Assembly (NCBI GenBank): GCA_000381625.1
Contig: KB906767.1
Coordinates: 2,930,434 to 2,994,433, forward strand
Length of the DNA stretch: 64,000 nucleotides
Direction of reading: 5' to 3'
From: Bryobacterales bacterium KBS 96
GTDB lineage: Bacteria; Acidobacteriota; Terriglobia; Bryobacterales; Bryobacteraceae
The translations under genes and the position numbers were made by a program. Below the pieces are notes generated by a model. It did no database searches. It was given only the letters and a program-made list of their open reading frames with translations, and was not told the DNA's origin. Below, one piece after another: positions 36,040 to 45,216 of the stretch (its first letter is position 1; every line of letters begins with the position of its first letter).

Positions 36040-38406
36040 TCAGCGCTTCTTCCGCTTGCCGCGCTTTGGCCCAACCTCAACAATGGCAAATTGCAGCTTC
36101 CGTTCCGCCGCATCCGCGCGGTCCAAACGTACACGAACGGCATCGCCGACGGAGAAGGTGCGGCGGGTGCGGACGCCAATGACCTGTCGCGTCGGTTCAT
36201 GGTAGAGATAGCGGTCGTCCGCGAGCGTATCGATCGGCACAAGCCCTTCGATGAACAGTTCTGTCAACTCGACGAAGAAGCCGAACTTGGCTGTGCTGAT
36301 GATCAAGGCATCGAACTCATCGCCGACGCGGTCCTCCATGAATCGTACTTTTTTCCACTCAATCAGTTCGCGCTCGGCTTCGGCTGCGCGGCGTTCCGTG
36401 AATGAGCAATCCTCGCCAAGCCGGTGTAGTTCCTCTTCATCGAGCAGCGATTGCCGCTCATCCAGGTAGTGCGTCAGAATGCGGTGGACCACCAGATCGG
36501 GATAGCGCCGTATGGGCGAGGTGAAATGCGTGTAGGCCGTGGCTGCCAGCGCAAAATGACCCTTGTTCTCGTTGCTATACCGGGCCTGCTTTAAGGAACG
36601 CAACATGAGATAACTGAGAATGCGCTCTTCCGGTTTGCCGGCTATTTTCGCAATCAGCTTTTGATAGTTGCGCGAAGAGATCGCAAAATCTTCGCGCGGC
36701 AGACTTAGGTCTTTTCGCACTTTCCGCCCGTCACGCTTCCGCTGAACGATTGGGAATTTTCGAACCGGGATAGCGCCCACGCCTAGCGAATAACCAAAAT
36801 GAGCCGCGATCTCTTCGAAATCGGAAACGCGCTTGGGATCGGGCATTTCGTGGATGCGATATAGGCTGGGGATACTGGCATCCTCCAGATATCCGGCAAC
36901 GGCTTCATTCGCCGCGAGCATGAACTCCTCGATAATGCGGTGCGCAATATTCCGTTCGGAGCGCGTGACTCCGATCATCTGGCCCTCCAAATCGAGCTCG
37001 ATATTCGCTTCCGGCATGTCGAAATCGATCGATCCGCGTTTTGTGCGTTTGCGGTTCAGAATCAACGCCAGTTCCCGCATCAACTCGAAGCGCCCGACAA
37101 AGCCGCGATAATGGTCGCGCATGGCTGCATCGCCTTCCAGCGCCCGGAACACATTCGTATAGGTCATGCGTTCGGCGCTGCGGATGATGCCTTTTGTGAA
37201 ATCCCGTGACACAACGGCGCCTTGCCGGTCGATTTCGAGCAGCGCCGATAGAACCAGCCTGTCTTCCTGAGGGCGCAACGAACAAATATCGGTCGATAGC
37301 TCCACCGGCAGCATGGGCACCGCGCGATCCGGAAAATAGACGCTTGTTCCGCGAAACAGCGCCTCGGCGTCAATCGGACTTCCAGGCTTCACGTAATGGC
37401 TGACGTCCGCAATATGCACGTGCAGCGCGAAATTGCCGTTCGCCAGCCGGTCTACCCAAACCGCGTCGTCGAAGTCCCGCGCCGTCTCGCCGTCGATGGT
37501 GACGATATCCAGCGAGCGAAAATCGCGGCGGCCTGTCATTTCATCGGGAGGAATCTCGTGAGATATACGCTGCGCCTGTTCGGTCGCTTCCGGAGGAAAT
37601 TCATGAGGCAGGTGATGTTTGCGGATTACGATTTCAACGTCGATACCGAAATCGTCGGGATAGCCGAGAATCTCGATGACTCGGCCGACCGGGCCCTCTC
37701 CGTTTTCAGGGAATTCGAGGATTTCCGTATTGACGATCATGCCATCAAGATCCTCAACGGACTTCGCGTCGGGAGCGGAGGCCCCGACCCGGTCGCGCGA
37801 CGTGTGGCCTCGCGGAATCTCCAGTCCTTCGGGAATTTCGATCCACTGCTGGATGCGCTCATCGGAAGGAATCACAAAATTGCCGCGGCGTTTGACGCGA
37901 AACTCCCCCACGACAGTCGTGTGCGCCCGGTGAAGAATACGAACGATCTCGCCCTCGGCGCGTCCCTCCCGGCTTTGACGCGAAATATGGGCCAGCACGC
38001 GGTCGCCATGCATTCCCTTTTCCGCCTCTTTTGGAGGGAGGAAAACGTCGCCCGCGATGCCTTCGAGAGGCCGGTCGGGAATCAGGAACCCATACCCGTC
38101 GCGGTGCAGCGTCAGCTTTCCGGTGACATATTCCGAGTTCTCCGCGACGGCAATGAAGTGATCGGATCGTATTTCCACGATTTCACCCAGCCCGGCGAGT
38201 CGATCGAGCGACGTATCCAGCTTTGCGCGATCATCCCCGGACACGCGCAATTCCTTGATGAGTTGTTTGTAGCTGGCGCGGCCATGCGGCAGCTTTCGAA
38301 TGTGCGCGAGCAGGGCCGCGTCGTTGATGTCGCGAAGCACAAGAGAATTATAGAGACTGGGGTTGTGCGAATCGCCTGGTGGAGGTTCGTCACAATAGAA
38401 AAACAT
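36040..38406 (-). CDS. rnr: Ribonuclease R (RNB-family 3'-5' exoribonuclease)
   Basis: About 788 residues if started at ATG 38406; a GTG at 38340 (giving 766 residues) is a likely alternative, since a TATAAT on this strand at 38352-38347 lies just upstream of it. The winged-helix-like N-terminus, cold-shock domains ([15 protein letters not shown] and [20 protein letters not shown]), the RNB catalytic core with [17 protein letters not shown], and a C-terminal S1 domain with [18 protein letters not shown] are all visible. A basic tail ends the protein. It degrades structured RNA in turnover and rRNA quality control. Confidence 0.92.
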   Translation of the reverse strand: MFFYCDEPPPGDSHNPSLYNSLVLRDINDAALLAHIRKLPHGRASYKQLIKELRVSGDDRAKLDTSLDRLAGLGEIVEIRSDHFIAVAENSEYVTGKLTLHRDGYGFLIPDRPLEGIAGDVFLPPKEAEKGMHGDRVLAHISRQSREGRAEGEIVRILHRAHTTVVGEFRVKRRGNFVIPSDERIQQWIEIPEGLEIPRGHTSRDRVGASAPDAKSVEDLDGMIVNTEILEFPENGEGPVGRVIEILGYPDDFGIDVEIVIRKHHLPHEFPPEATEQAQRISHEIPPDEMTGRRDFRSLDIVTIDGETARDFDDAVWVDRLANGNFALHVHIADVSHYVKPGSPIDAEALFRGTSVYFPDRAVPMLPVELSTDICSLRPQEDRLVLSALLEIDRQGAVVSRDFTKGIIRSAERMTYTNVFRALEGDAAMRDHYRGFVGRFELMRELALILNRKRTKRGSIDFDMPEANIELDLEGQMIGVTRSERNIAHRIIEEFMLAANEAVAGYLEDASIPSLYRIHEMPDPKRVSDFEEIAAHFGYSLGVGAIPVRKFPIVQRKRDGRKVRKDLSLPREDFAISSRNYQKLIAKIAGKPEERILSYLMLRSLKQARYSNENKGHFALAATAYTHFTSPIRRYPDLVVHRILTHYLDERQSLLDEEELHRLGEDCSFTERRAAEAERELIEWKKVRFMEDRVGDEFDALIISTAKFGFFVELTELFIEGLVPIDTLADDRYLYHEPTRQVIGVRTRRTFSVGDAVRVRLDRADAAERKLQFAIVEVGPKRGKRKKR

Positions 38407-38887
38407 GGAACTGAAGGCGATTCAACTTACGATCCCCGAGAACGGCAACATCATCCTGGGCCAGAGTCATTTCATCAAAACTGTCGAAGATATTTACGAA
38501 GCGATCGTGAACACGTCGCCGCACATCAAATTCGGGATCGCGTTTAACGAGGCATCCGGCGAAAGCCTCACAAGAGTCGACGGCAACGACGAGGAGCTGA
38601 AACAAATCGCGGTCAAGAATGCCACGGACATAGCCGCCGGCCACATGTTTTGTGTGACTCTGCGCGAGGGATTTCCGATCAATGTTCTCGGACGCATCCA
38701 GCAGGCGCCTGAAGTCGCAAATATTTTCTGCGCGACCGCGAATCCGGTGCAGGTCATCGTCGCCGAGACAGAGCAGGGGCGTGGCGTCCTTGGCGTTGTT
38801 GATGGATTCCCGCCCAAAGGCGTTGAAACTTCGGACGACATCGCGAAGCGGGTTGAGCTCCTTCAGAAGTTTGGGTACAAACGGTAA
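38405..38887 (+). CDS. Adenosine-specific kinase (DUF355 family)
   Basis: A 160-residue protein that matches the adenosine-specific kinase family from start to end: [20 protein letters not shown] at the N-terminus, [20 protein letters not shown], and [20 protein letters not shown] near the C-terminus. Archaeal relatives have been characterised as adenosine-binding kinases; the biological role in bacteria is unclear. Its ATG shares the CATG palindrome with the first ATG of the divergent RNase R frame, so one of the two starts is probably annotated too far upstream. Confidence 0.85.
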   Translation: MELKAIQLTIPENGNIILGQSHFIKTVEDIYEAIVNTSPHIKFGIAFNEASGESLTRVDGNDEELKQIAVKNATDIAAGHMFCVTLREGFPINVLGRIQQAPEVANIFCATANPVQVIVAETEQGRGVLGVVDGFPPKGVETSDDIAKRVELLQKFGYKR

Positions 38888-38934
38888 AGCCTGCGGGCTC
38901 AACCGCGCAATGGCTCCGTTTCCAGTTTGCCTTG

Positions 38935-38967
38935 ACTCAGAGCCGCCTTGGGGAAGCAAGCGGGTTC
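38935..38967 (+). repeat. REP-like hairpin repeat, copy 2
   Basis: ACTCAGAGCCGCCTT, GGGG, then AAGCAAGCGGGTT. This is the same element as at 35922-35956, in the same orientation. It lies between the adenosine kinase and the convergent protease gene. Together the two copies bracket the rnr-kinase pair about 3 kb apart. Confidence 0.7.
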
Positions 38968-38983
38968 GATAACTCCCTCGCTC

Positions 38984-41410
38984 CTATGGCGGCGGCAGAG
39001 TCAGATAGACCGTGGCAGTCCCCACCGTCGTGCCGGGTTCTCCCTTGGTCACATCCTGCAAATAGAATGTTGTGCCGTCCGTTACCCAAGTGCCCGTGGC
39101 CGCTGAGGCCTGAGGTCCGGTGTACGCGAATAACGGCCCGGTGGCCGATCCCACGCGGACTTCCACCGCCGTCGCTCCCGGAGCGTTCCACGAAAGCATG
39201 GTTTGTGCGAAAATCTGGCCCGCATTCACTGTGATTGGATTGGGATTCGCGAACAGGACGGCGCTACCTGAATCGATGGTCGATGCGCCGTCGGGCGTGA
39301 CGTGAACGGTTAATGTCGCGACTACGTTCTGGGCGCTGCACGCACTTTGCGAAACGTTGCACAAGACAAATGTGAGCCCGTCCCTGACCCAGTAACCCGT
39401 ATTTGCCCATGCCGACTCTCCAGGGGCATAGGCGAACAATGGGCCAGTCGGCGATGCGATATGAACTTCGGTCTTCGTCGCGCCGGGGACATCCCAGTTG
39501 ATGGTCAGATACCCGAGGTTCTCGCCGTTAGCCGCCAGGAAGAACGGCGGCGTTGCCGTGAACATGACGGTGCTTCTGTGGACCGTGACTGTGGCCAGCG
39601 TATTCGCCAGTGTACGGGCCTGGTTGTTCGAGACATCCTGCAGATAGAACGTCATTCCATCGGTTGCCCATTGTCCGGTTGCGATCTGGCCAGAGGGACC
39701 GGTGAAAGCAAAGAGCGCTCCGTTCGGCGAACCGACATGTATCTCGACGTAGTTAACACCGGCGGGCGCGTTGTAGTTCAGAGTCGCAATGCCGTACCCA
39801 TAGGAATTGATATTGCTTAGCGGCAGCGCTGAGAAGACCTTCGGATCGTCGGGCAGCGTAGTGCCGGCCGTATCCAGCGGATTGTTCAGATAGTCGCGGA
39901 TGTACGGATAGATCGACGCGAACGACGTGTAGGTTGCGAGAAACGGGTATCCGCCAGTGCTCTCGTTGTAGTCGCAGGATGTTTTTGTGCAATTGGGGTC
40001 TCCATTGCATGGATCTGTCCCGGTGCTCAGGACTCCGAGCAGATGTCCCACTCCGTCGAACATGCCGGAACCGGATGAACCCACGTCGATGCGTCCTGTC
40101 TGGCTCTGGTCGACGTCGTATCCGTTGAACCACGCGGTCTGCGGGTCCACAGTACCGAATGCCGCCGTAAGGAAGAGGCCCTGCGCGGCGCTTATGCCGG
40201 TCACCTGCTGATTCGAAGATAACGCGTACGAACTATAACCCGACAGCAATAAATTCGACCAGACCGGAAACTTGTCAAGCAGAATGAGCGAATAATCGAT
40301 ATCGTTCCCGATCTCATAGGTGCTGCTTTCATCATTGAAAGGCGCATCCGCGAACGACAGTAGGCGAACGCCGTTTGCCTGCGGAAGGGCGCTTAACTGC
40401 GCATCAGTCGGAACGGAGAAATTCGCCGTGTTGGTCTGGCACGATTGATCGACGACATTGAATACGGCCACCAACGATTCGGCATCGCTCTGCGTTGCGA
40501 TGCAGTGGCCGGCGGTCAGCATCAACGGGTTTGCGTTGGGCGCGTTCAGAATGGTTCCGGTGCACTGGAAGTTGCCGAACACCAGGTACGCCGTCCCCTC
40601 TAGCGCGTCCGCCACCTCGGGGTGGTAAAGCTCGGACTTAGGATCCGCATAGCAGGCGGCGTCGAGAAAGCAGGAATAGTTCGGGGCCGCCGCCACCAGC
40701 CGGGAGGCGGTCGGAATGCTGGGAGGAACAACCTGGAACGGCGATCCATGCGACATCAGCGCCGTGTCTCGATTTTGCTGCATTTCGCGCTGCGCGACGC
40801 CTGGAATGGGCGTCACGTGTGAGCCAATGCGCCACAAGTGGCTAATCTCTGAAATCGTGAATGGCGGCAAACCTGAAATCGGGCTCGCCGCGGCCGGCGT
40901 GTACTCCACCTCCACCGTATCGGCGAATACAATCTCTGTCCAAAAGTCGCCATCCACATTGCGGCCGCGGCCCGTGTAGGGCCCGAACGTCTGCTTCGCG
41001 GGAGTCGTGGTGTCGTGAATCCATACTTGGCCCGAGCCTACGTTGAAATTCGTGAAGTGCAGCCGGACACCGATGGCGTTATCCGACCGCAGCGCCATCC
41101 GCCAGACCATGCCGGCTGGAGTGTTTTGCCAAACCCCGGTGCTCATTTGGGTGGCCGGGACGGGCCGCGAAACCGCGACGCGCAGCAAGCCGCGCCGGGG
41201 CGGGGCTTGTGTTCGCACGCTATCGTTAATCGGCCCAAGGTCAACCCGGGGAGCCGGCGGCAGAGCTGTCTGCTGAGCCGGGGCAACGGCCGTCCTCCGA
41301 ACCACTTGGCTTTGCCGCGGCGGCGGACCGGGCGGAATTGCTACTTGTTGCGACCATCCTGCGGAGGCCAGAATGATAGCAAGCGCAATGCAACGTGAGC
41401 TAATTCCCAT
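38984..41410 (-). CDS. Secreted trypsin-like serine protease with three C-terminal repeats
   Basis: An 808-residue exported protein (signal peptide MGISSRCIALAIILASAGWS; Pro-rich pre-region). The S1-type triad is visible: His in LMLTAGHC, Asp in GNDIDYSLILLDK, Ser in VGSSGSGMFDGV, as in lysyl endopeptidase-like enzymes. Several cysteines near the active site fit disulfides. The last 270 residues hold three repeats of about 85 residues, each with a W or Y..APGA..VEVRVGS.TGPLFAYTGP.. core and W.TDGTTFYLQDV. These may be Ig-like surface or glycan-binding modules. It is convergent with the kinase gene. Confidence 0.85.
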   Translation of the reverse strand: MGISSRCIALAIILASAGWSQQVAIPPGPPPRQSQVVRRTAVAPAQQTALPPAPRVDLGPINDSVRTQAPPRRGLLRVAVSRPVPATQMSTGVWQNTPAGMVWRMALRSDNAIGVRLHFTNFNVGSGQVWIHDTTTPAKQTFGPYTGRGRNVDGDFWTEIVFADTVEVEYTPAAASPISGLPPFTISEISHLWRIGSHVTPIPGVAQREMQQNRDTALMSHGSPFQVVPPSIPTASRLVAAAPNYSCFLDAACYADPKSELYHPEVADALEGTAYLVFGNFQCTGTILNAPNANPLMLTAGHCIATQSDAESLVAVFNVVDQSCQTNTANFSVPTDAQLSALPQANGVRLLSFADAPFNDESSTYEIGNDIDYSLILLDKFPVWSNLLLSGYSSYALSSNQQVTGISAAQGLFLTAAFGTVDPQTAWFNGYDVDQSQTGRIDVGSSGSGMFDGVGHLLGVLSTGTDPCNGDPNCTKTSCDYNESTGGYPFLATYTSFASIYPYIRDYLNNPLDTAGTTLPDDPKVFSALPLSNINSYGYGIATLNYNAPAGVNYVEIHVGSPNGALFAFTGPSGQIATGQWATDGMTFYLQDVSNNQARTLANTLATVTVHRSTVMFTATPPFFLAANGENLGYLTINWDVPGATKTEVHIASPTGPLFAYAPGESAWANTGYWVRDGLTFVLCNVSQSACSAQNVVATLTVHVTPDGASTIDSGSAVLFANPNPITVNAGQIFAQTMLSWNAPGATAVEVRVGSATGPLFAYTGPQASAATGTWVTDGTTFYLQDVTKGEPGTTVGTATVYLTLPPP

Positions 41411-41553
41411 CGAAAAGAATACTCCTTCAGCGCTATTCGGCAGTTCTTACAGCCGTCCGGCATCGTATCAATTGACTAGATGTCACATTGACCTTTGTAG
41501 ACGTTTGCGGGGTTATCGCCGTTTCCATCTCGCCTATTCCAATCATTGGCGAG

Positions 41554-41570
41554 TGGCAGGCAGCTTGCAT
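41554..41570 (+). promoter_or_regulatory. Sigma-54 (-24/-12) promoter for the type VI secretion operon
   Basis: TGGCAGGCAGCTTGCAT matches the sigma-54 consensus TGGCAC-N5-TTGCW except for one base. GG at 41555-41556 and GC at 41567-41568 are separated by the required 10 bases. It is directed toward tssB (start 41868). The whole gap 41411-41867 has no gene and could hold activator sites. No enhancer-binding protein is encoded in the window. Confidence 0.72.
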
Positions 41571-41867
41571 ATAAACGGCCGAGTTCTGCCGGCAAGATCC
41601 CGGAGATTCATCCCGTAATTCACTAGCAATTTGGTCGCTCTGGTGATTTAATGTCTAGGCCAGCCTAAAATATGCCTTCGCGTTGGTTCGCCGGACCACC
41701 GGCGTTCGGAATTGCGTGTCGCCCGCTGGCGGGGCCCGCCTACGAGACCATTCCATGCGGCCGATTCTGGGGTAAGATCGGTGGGTCAACATGGCAGGCA
41801 AGGCAAGGCTGGGAACAGGTCGAAATTTGCCGGAATTCAGAAAGGCAAGCAAGCGAGGTAAACCTAA

Positions 41868-42398
41868 ATGGCACGAGAAAGTGTTCAGAAGAAGCTGCAG
41901 CGCGTCCGTCCACCGCGCGTCCAGATTACCTATGATGTCGAGATCGGAGATGCGATCGAGCTCAAGGAGCTGCCGTTCGTTCTCGGCGTTATGGGCGATT
42001 TCACCGGCCAGCCGGCCGAGCCTCTGCAACGATTGAAGGACCGCCGCTTCGTTGAAGTCTCGCCCGACAATTTCGACAGTGTTCTCGAAAGTATGCGGCC
42101 GCATCTGGCGCTCAGCGTCGAGAACAAGTTGAGCGAAGAATCCGACGCACCGCAATTGAAAGTCGATCTCAACTTCAAGAGCCTCGACGATTTTGAGCCG
42201 GAGCAGGTCGCCCGGCAGGTCCGGCCGCTTCGCGAATTGCTCGACCTTCGGACGAAGCTGAACGATTTGCGTGGAACCTTGCAGACCAACGAAAAGCTGG
42301 ACCAATTGCTTCTTGATGCCGTTTCCGACACCGAGAAGCTCGCCAAACTCCGCTCAGAGCTTGGTATTGAAGCGAAACCGGAGGGAGATGCGCAATGA
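41868..42398 (+). CDS. tssB: T6SS sheath small subunit TssB (VipA/ImpB)
   Basis: A 176-residue protein opening with SVQKKLQRVRPPRVQITYDV and EIGDAIELKELPFVLGVMGDF, the TssB signature region. TssB and TssC together form the contractile sheath that propels the Hcp tube. The start is ATG 41868, with GCGAGG upstream. Its end overlaps tssC by 4 bases (ATGA type), indicating translational coupling of the two sheath subunits, which must be made together. Confidence 0.95.
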   Translation: MARESVQKKLQRVRPPRVQITYDVEIGDAIELKELPFVLGVMGDFTGQPAEPLQRLKDRRFVEVSPDNFDSVLESMRPHLALSVENKLSEESDAPQLKVDLNFKSLDDFEPEQVARQVRPLRELLDLRTKLNDLRGTLQTNEKLDQLLLDAVSDTEKLAKLRSELGIEAKPEGDAQ

Positions 42399-43882
42399 GT
42401 GAAGCACAGAAGGTAGCGCCGTCCGGCCCTGGACAGGAAACCACGCAGCAAACGAATTTGCTGGACACGATTGTCGAGGAAGGCCGGTTCGGCAAAGAGG
42501 CAGCTTCCCAGGAACGCGGCAAGGACATCATCAAGGAGTTCATCGGTCAGGTAATTCAGGGTGAAGTCACGGTTTCCAAAGATACGGAGGCCATGATCAA
42601 CGCGCGCATCGCGCAGATCGATCACCTGATTTCCCTCCAGTTGAACGAAATCCTGCATCACCCTTCGTTTCAGAAGCTCGAGGGGAGCTGGCGCGGCCTG
42701 AAGTATCTGCTTGACAATACCGAGACCTCGACCATGCTCAAGATCCGCGTTTTGAACGTCTCGAAGAAAGAGCTGCTCAAAGATCTCCAGCGCGCGGCGG
42801 AATTCGATCAGAGCGCGACGTTCAAAAAGATCTACGAAGATGAGTACGGGGTCTTCGGCGGCGAGCCTTTCGGCGCGTTGATCGGCGATTACGAATTCAG
42901 TAAGCATCCGGAAGACATCGAGCTTCTCGATCGCATGTCCCACGTTGCCGCTGGCGCGCACGCGCCGTTCCTGACGGCTGCCGGACCCGAGCTGATGAAC
43001 CTGGACAGCTACACGAACCTGGGCACGCCCCGCGATATCGCCAAAATCTTCGATTCCACGGAATTCGCCAAATGGAAGAGCTTCCGCGAAAGCGAGGACT
43101 CGCGATACGTTGGCCTTGCCCTGCCGCATATTCTGATGCGGCTGCCGTATGGGCGCGATACAAAACCGGTGGACGGCTTCAACTACGAAGAAGCCGTGGA
43201 TGGAACCGATCACTCCAAGTATCTTTGGGGCAATGCGGCATACGCGCTGGGCACTCGCCTGACGAACGCATTCGCGCTTTATGGCTGGTGCGCCGCGATT
43301 CGCGGCGTGGAAGGCGGCGGGCTGGTCGAAGGTCTGCCGGCGCACACGTTCCGCACCGACGAGGGCGATGTCGCGCTGAAATGCCCCACGGAAATCGCGA
43401 TCACCGACCGGCGCGAGAAGGAACTCGCGGATAACGGCTTTATCCCTTTGGTTCACTGCAAGGGAACGGACTACGCCGCCTTTTTCAGCGTTCAATCCGC
43501 GCAGAAGCCGAAGGTCTACAACAAGGACGCCGCGAACGCCAACGCGCGCCTCTCCACGCAACTCCCCTACATTCTTGCCGTTTCCCGGTTTGCGCACTAT
43601 CTAAAGGCAATGATGCGCGACAAAATCGGCAGCTTCATGTCGCGCTCGCAGGCCGAGCGCTTCCTGAACGACTGGATTCAAACCTACACCATCGGCGATG
43701 ATGACGCCCCCGCCACGATTAAAGCCCGTAACCCGCTCCGTGAAGCTCGGGTGGAGGTGGTCGAGGTTCCTGGCAAGCCAGGTGCATACAGAGCAGTGGC
43801 ATTCCTCAGACCGCATTACCAATTGGATGAATTGTCGGTCTCTCTTCGTCTGGTTGCCGAATTGCCGCCTCCTGTGCGATAG
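42395..43882 (+). CDS. tssC: T6SS sheath large subunit TssC (VipB/ImpC)
   Basis: A 495-residue protein. Signature segments include FQKLEGSWRGLKYLLDNTET, GEPFGALIGDYEFSKHPEDI, and SRFAHYLKAMMRDKIGSFMS near the C-terminus. This is the larger sheath subunit. The length matches the family. It is the second gene of the operon, with 96 bases before hcp. Confidence 0.95.
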   Translation: MSEAQKVAPSGPGQETTQQTNLLDTIVEEGRFGKEAASQERGKDIIKEFIGQVIQGEVTVSKDTEAMINARIAQIDHLISLQLNEILHHPSFQKLEGSWRGLKYLLDNTETSTMLKIRVLNVSKKELLKDLQRAAEFDQSATFKKIYEDEYGVFGGEPFGALIGDYEFSKHPEDIELLDRMSHVAAGAHAPFLTAAGPELMNLDSYTNLGTPRDIAKIFDSTEFAKWKSFRESEDSRYVGLALPHILMRLPYGRDTKPVDGFNYEEAVDGTDHSKYLWGNAAYALGTRLTNAFALYGWCAAIRGVEGGGLVEGLPAHTFRTDEGDVALKCPTEIAITDRREKELADNGFIPLVHCKGTDYAAFFSVQSAQKPKVYNKDAANANARLSTQLPYILAVSRFAHYLKAMMRDKIGSFMSRSQAERFLNDWIQTYTIGDDDAPATIKARNPLREARVEVVEVPGKPGAYRAVAFLRPHYQLDELSVSLRLVAELPPPVR

Positions 43883-43978
43883 GCGACGGACCGGACTTGG
43901 CAAGAAACAACGTAACCGGATCGAAAGATTCGGAAGTTAGTCACTCTCTCTCGTTAGATAAGGAGCGGTATTCCAGTT

Positions 43979-44464
43979 ATGGCAGTCGAAATTTTCTTGA
44001 AAATTGATGGCGTTACCGGCGAATCGAAAGCCAACGGCCATGTTGGCGAAATCGAAGTGTTCAGCTTCAGCTTGGGCGCCTCCAATCCATCGAGCGTCGC
44101 CTACGGACACGGCAGCGGCGCCGGCAAGGTCGATATCAGCAGCTTGTCGATCCAAAAGCAGGTCGACAACGCATCGGCGAAGCTGTTCCAGAATTGCGCG
44201 AGCGGTAAGCACTTCGGAACCGGCACGCTGGTGGTTCGTGAAGCGGGCGGCGACAAGCCAGTGGAGTATTACAAGCTGGAGATGGCCGAATGCTTTATCG
44301 ACAGCGTCAGTTGGGGCGGCTCGGCCGGCGGCGGAAAGCCTTCCGAATCCGTCGCGGTGTCCTTCTCCAGCCTGAAGATTACCTACTTCCCGCAAAACGA
44401 AGACGGGTCCCAGGGTACTCAGCAGCAAGGTAGCTGGGATATCAAGAAGAACACGCCGGCTTAG
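43979..44464 (+). CDS. hcp: T6SS tube protein Hcp (TssD)
   Basis: A 161-residue protein starting AVEIFLKIDGVTGESKANGH, with the beta-barrel pattern of Hcp: IEVFSFSLGASNP, LSIQKQVDNASAKLFQNCAS, and LVVREAGGDKPVEYYKLEM. Hcp hexamers stack into the tube inside the sheath and are secreted. The ribosome binding site is AAGGAGCGG. It sits inside the structural operon. Confidence 0.93.
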   Translation: MAVEIFLKIDGVTGESKANGHVGEIEVFSFSLGASNPSSVAYGHGSGAGKVDISSLSIQKQVDNASAKLFQNCASGKHFGTGTLVVREAGGDKPVEYYKLEMAECFIDSVSWGGSAGGGKPSESVAVSFSSLKITYFPQNEDGSQGTQQQGSWDIKKNTPA

Positions 44465-44487
44465 TCGTTTAGCGATAGCTCTCGATC

Positions 44488-45210
44488 ATGGATGCGCAGC
44501 AACTGTACCGGGCCGGGAAACTCACGGAGGCAATCTCGGCCCTCAGTGCGACACTCCGGGATAATCCTTCCGACTTGAAGAGCCGGACGTTTCTGTTTGA
44601 GCTGCTCTGCTTTGCGGGTGAATTCGATCGGGCCGAGAAGCAACTCGACCTGCTGGAGCAGAGCGGTAAGAAGGACAGCATTATTGGAACCCTTCTCTAC
44701 CGTGGCGCGCTCAACGCGGCGCGTACGCGCCAGGAGATGTTTGAAAAAAAGAGTTACCCCGCGGCCGCCGCGCAGACTGGTCAGGTCCGCGGAAAATTGA
44801 ACGGCCGGGAATTTACGAGCATTGCCGACGCCGATACCCGGCTTGGATCGAGGCTGGAAGTGTTTGCTGCCGGCGACTATATGTGGATTTCGTTCGGCGA
44901 CATCGCGGGGATCGAAATCGAGCCGCCGAAGCGTCTGCGCGATCTCCTCTGGGCTCCCGCGAAGCTCCAGACGGGGCCCACCTTTCGCTCCCGCGATCTG
45001 GGCGACGTATTATTGCCGGCAATGGCCCCACTTTCGTGGCAGCATCCGGATGATATTGTGCGGCTGGGCCGGACGACCGAATGGTGCGAGGAAGAAAGCG
45101 GCGAAATCTCTCCATTCGGCCAGAAAATGCTTCTGGTGGATGGGGAGGAGTTTCCGTTTCTCGAACTTCGGCATCTTGAAATCTACGCCGGGAATGCCGC
45201 GCCAGCCTAG
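44488..45210 (+). CDS. tagJ: TagJ/ImpE-type T6SS accessory protein (SciE family)
   Basis: A 240-residue protein. Residues 1-70 (LYRAGKLTEAISALSATLRD and FLFELLCFAGEFDRAEKQLD) form TPR-like helices. The rest is the ImpE/SciE domain (GLDR-type ISFGDIAGIEIEPPKRLRDL and TEWCEEESGEISPFGQKMLL). In Pseudomonas TagJ binds the sheath N-terminus near ClpV. Its presence classifies this T6SS with the ImpE-containing group. No ribosome binding site is clear at ATG 44488. Confidence 0.85.
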   Translation: MDAQQLYRAGKLTEAISALSATLRDNPSDLKSRTFLFELLCFAGEFDRAEKQLDLLEQSGKKDSIIGTLLYRGALNAARTRQEMFEKKSYPAAAAQTGQVRGKLNGREFTSIADADTRLGSRLEVFAAGDYMWISFGDIAGIEIEPPKRLRDLLWAPAKLQTGPTFRSRDLGDVLLPAMAPLSWQHPDDIVRLGRTTEWCEEESGEISPFGQKMLLVDGEEFPFLELRHLEIYAGNAAPA

Positions 45211-45216
45211 GGAAGA

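Noticed and set aside
37396..38547. 383-codon plus-strand frame opposite RNase R
   Set aside because: It is a shadow of the certain rnr gene and overlaps the adenosine kinase gene in another frame.
41930..43597. 555-codon minus-strand open frame opposite tssB and tssC
   Set aside because: It is antisense to two certain T6SS genes. Its composition (Arg-rich, no domain) is that of a GC-rich shadow frame, and no ribosome site supports it.
43883..43978. Possible sigma-54 site before hcp (TTGGCAAGAAAC)
   Set aside because: The -24-like TGGCA is present, but no GC doublet with TTGC lies 10 bases downstream.
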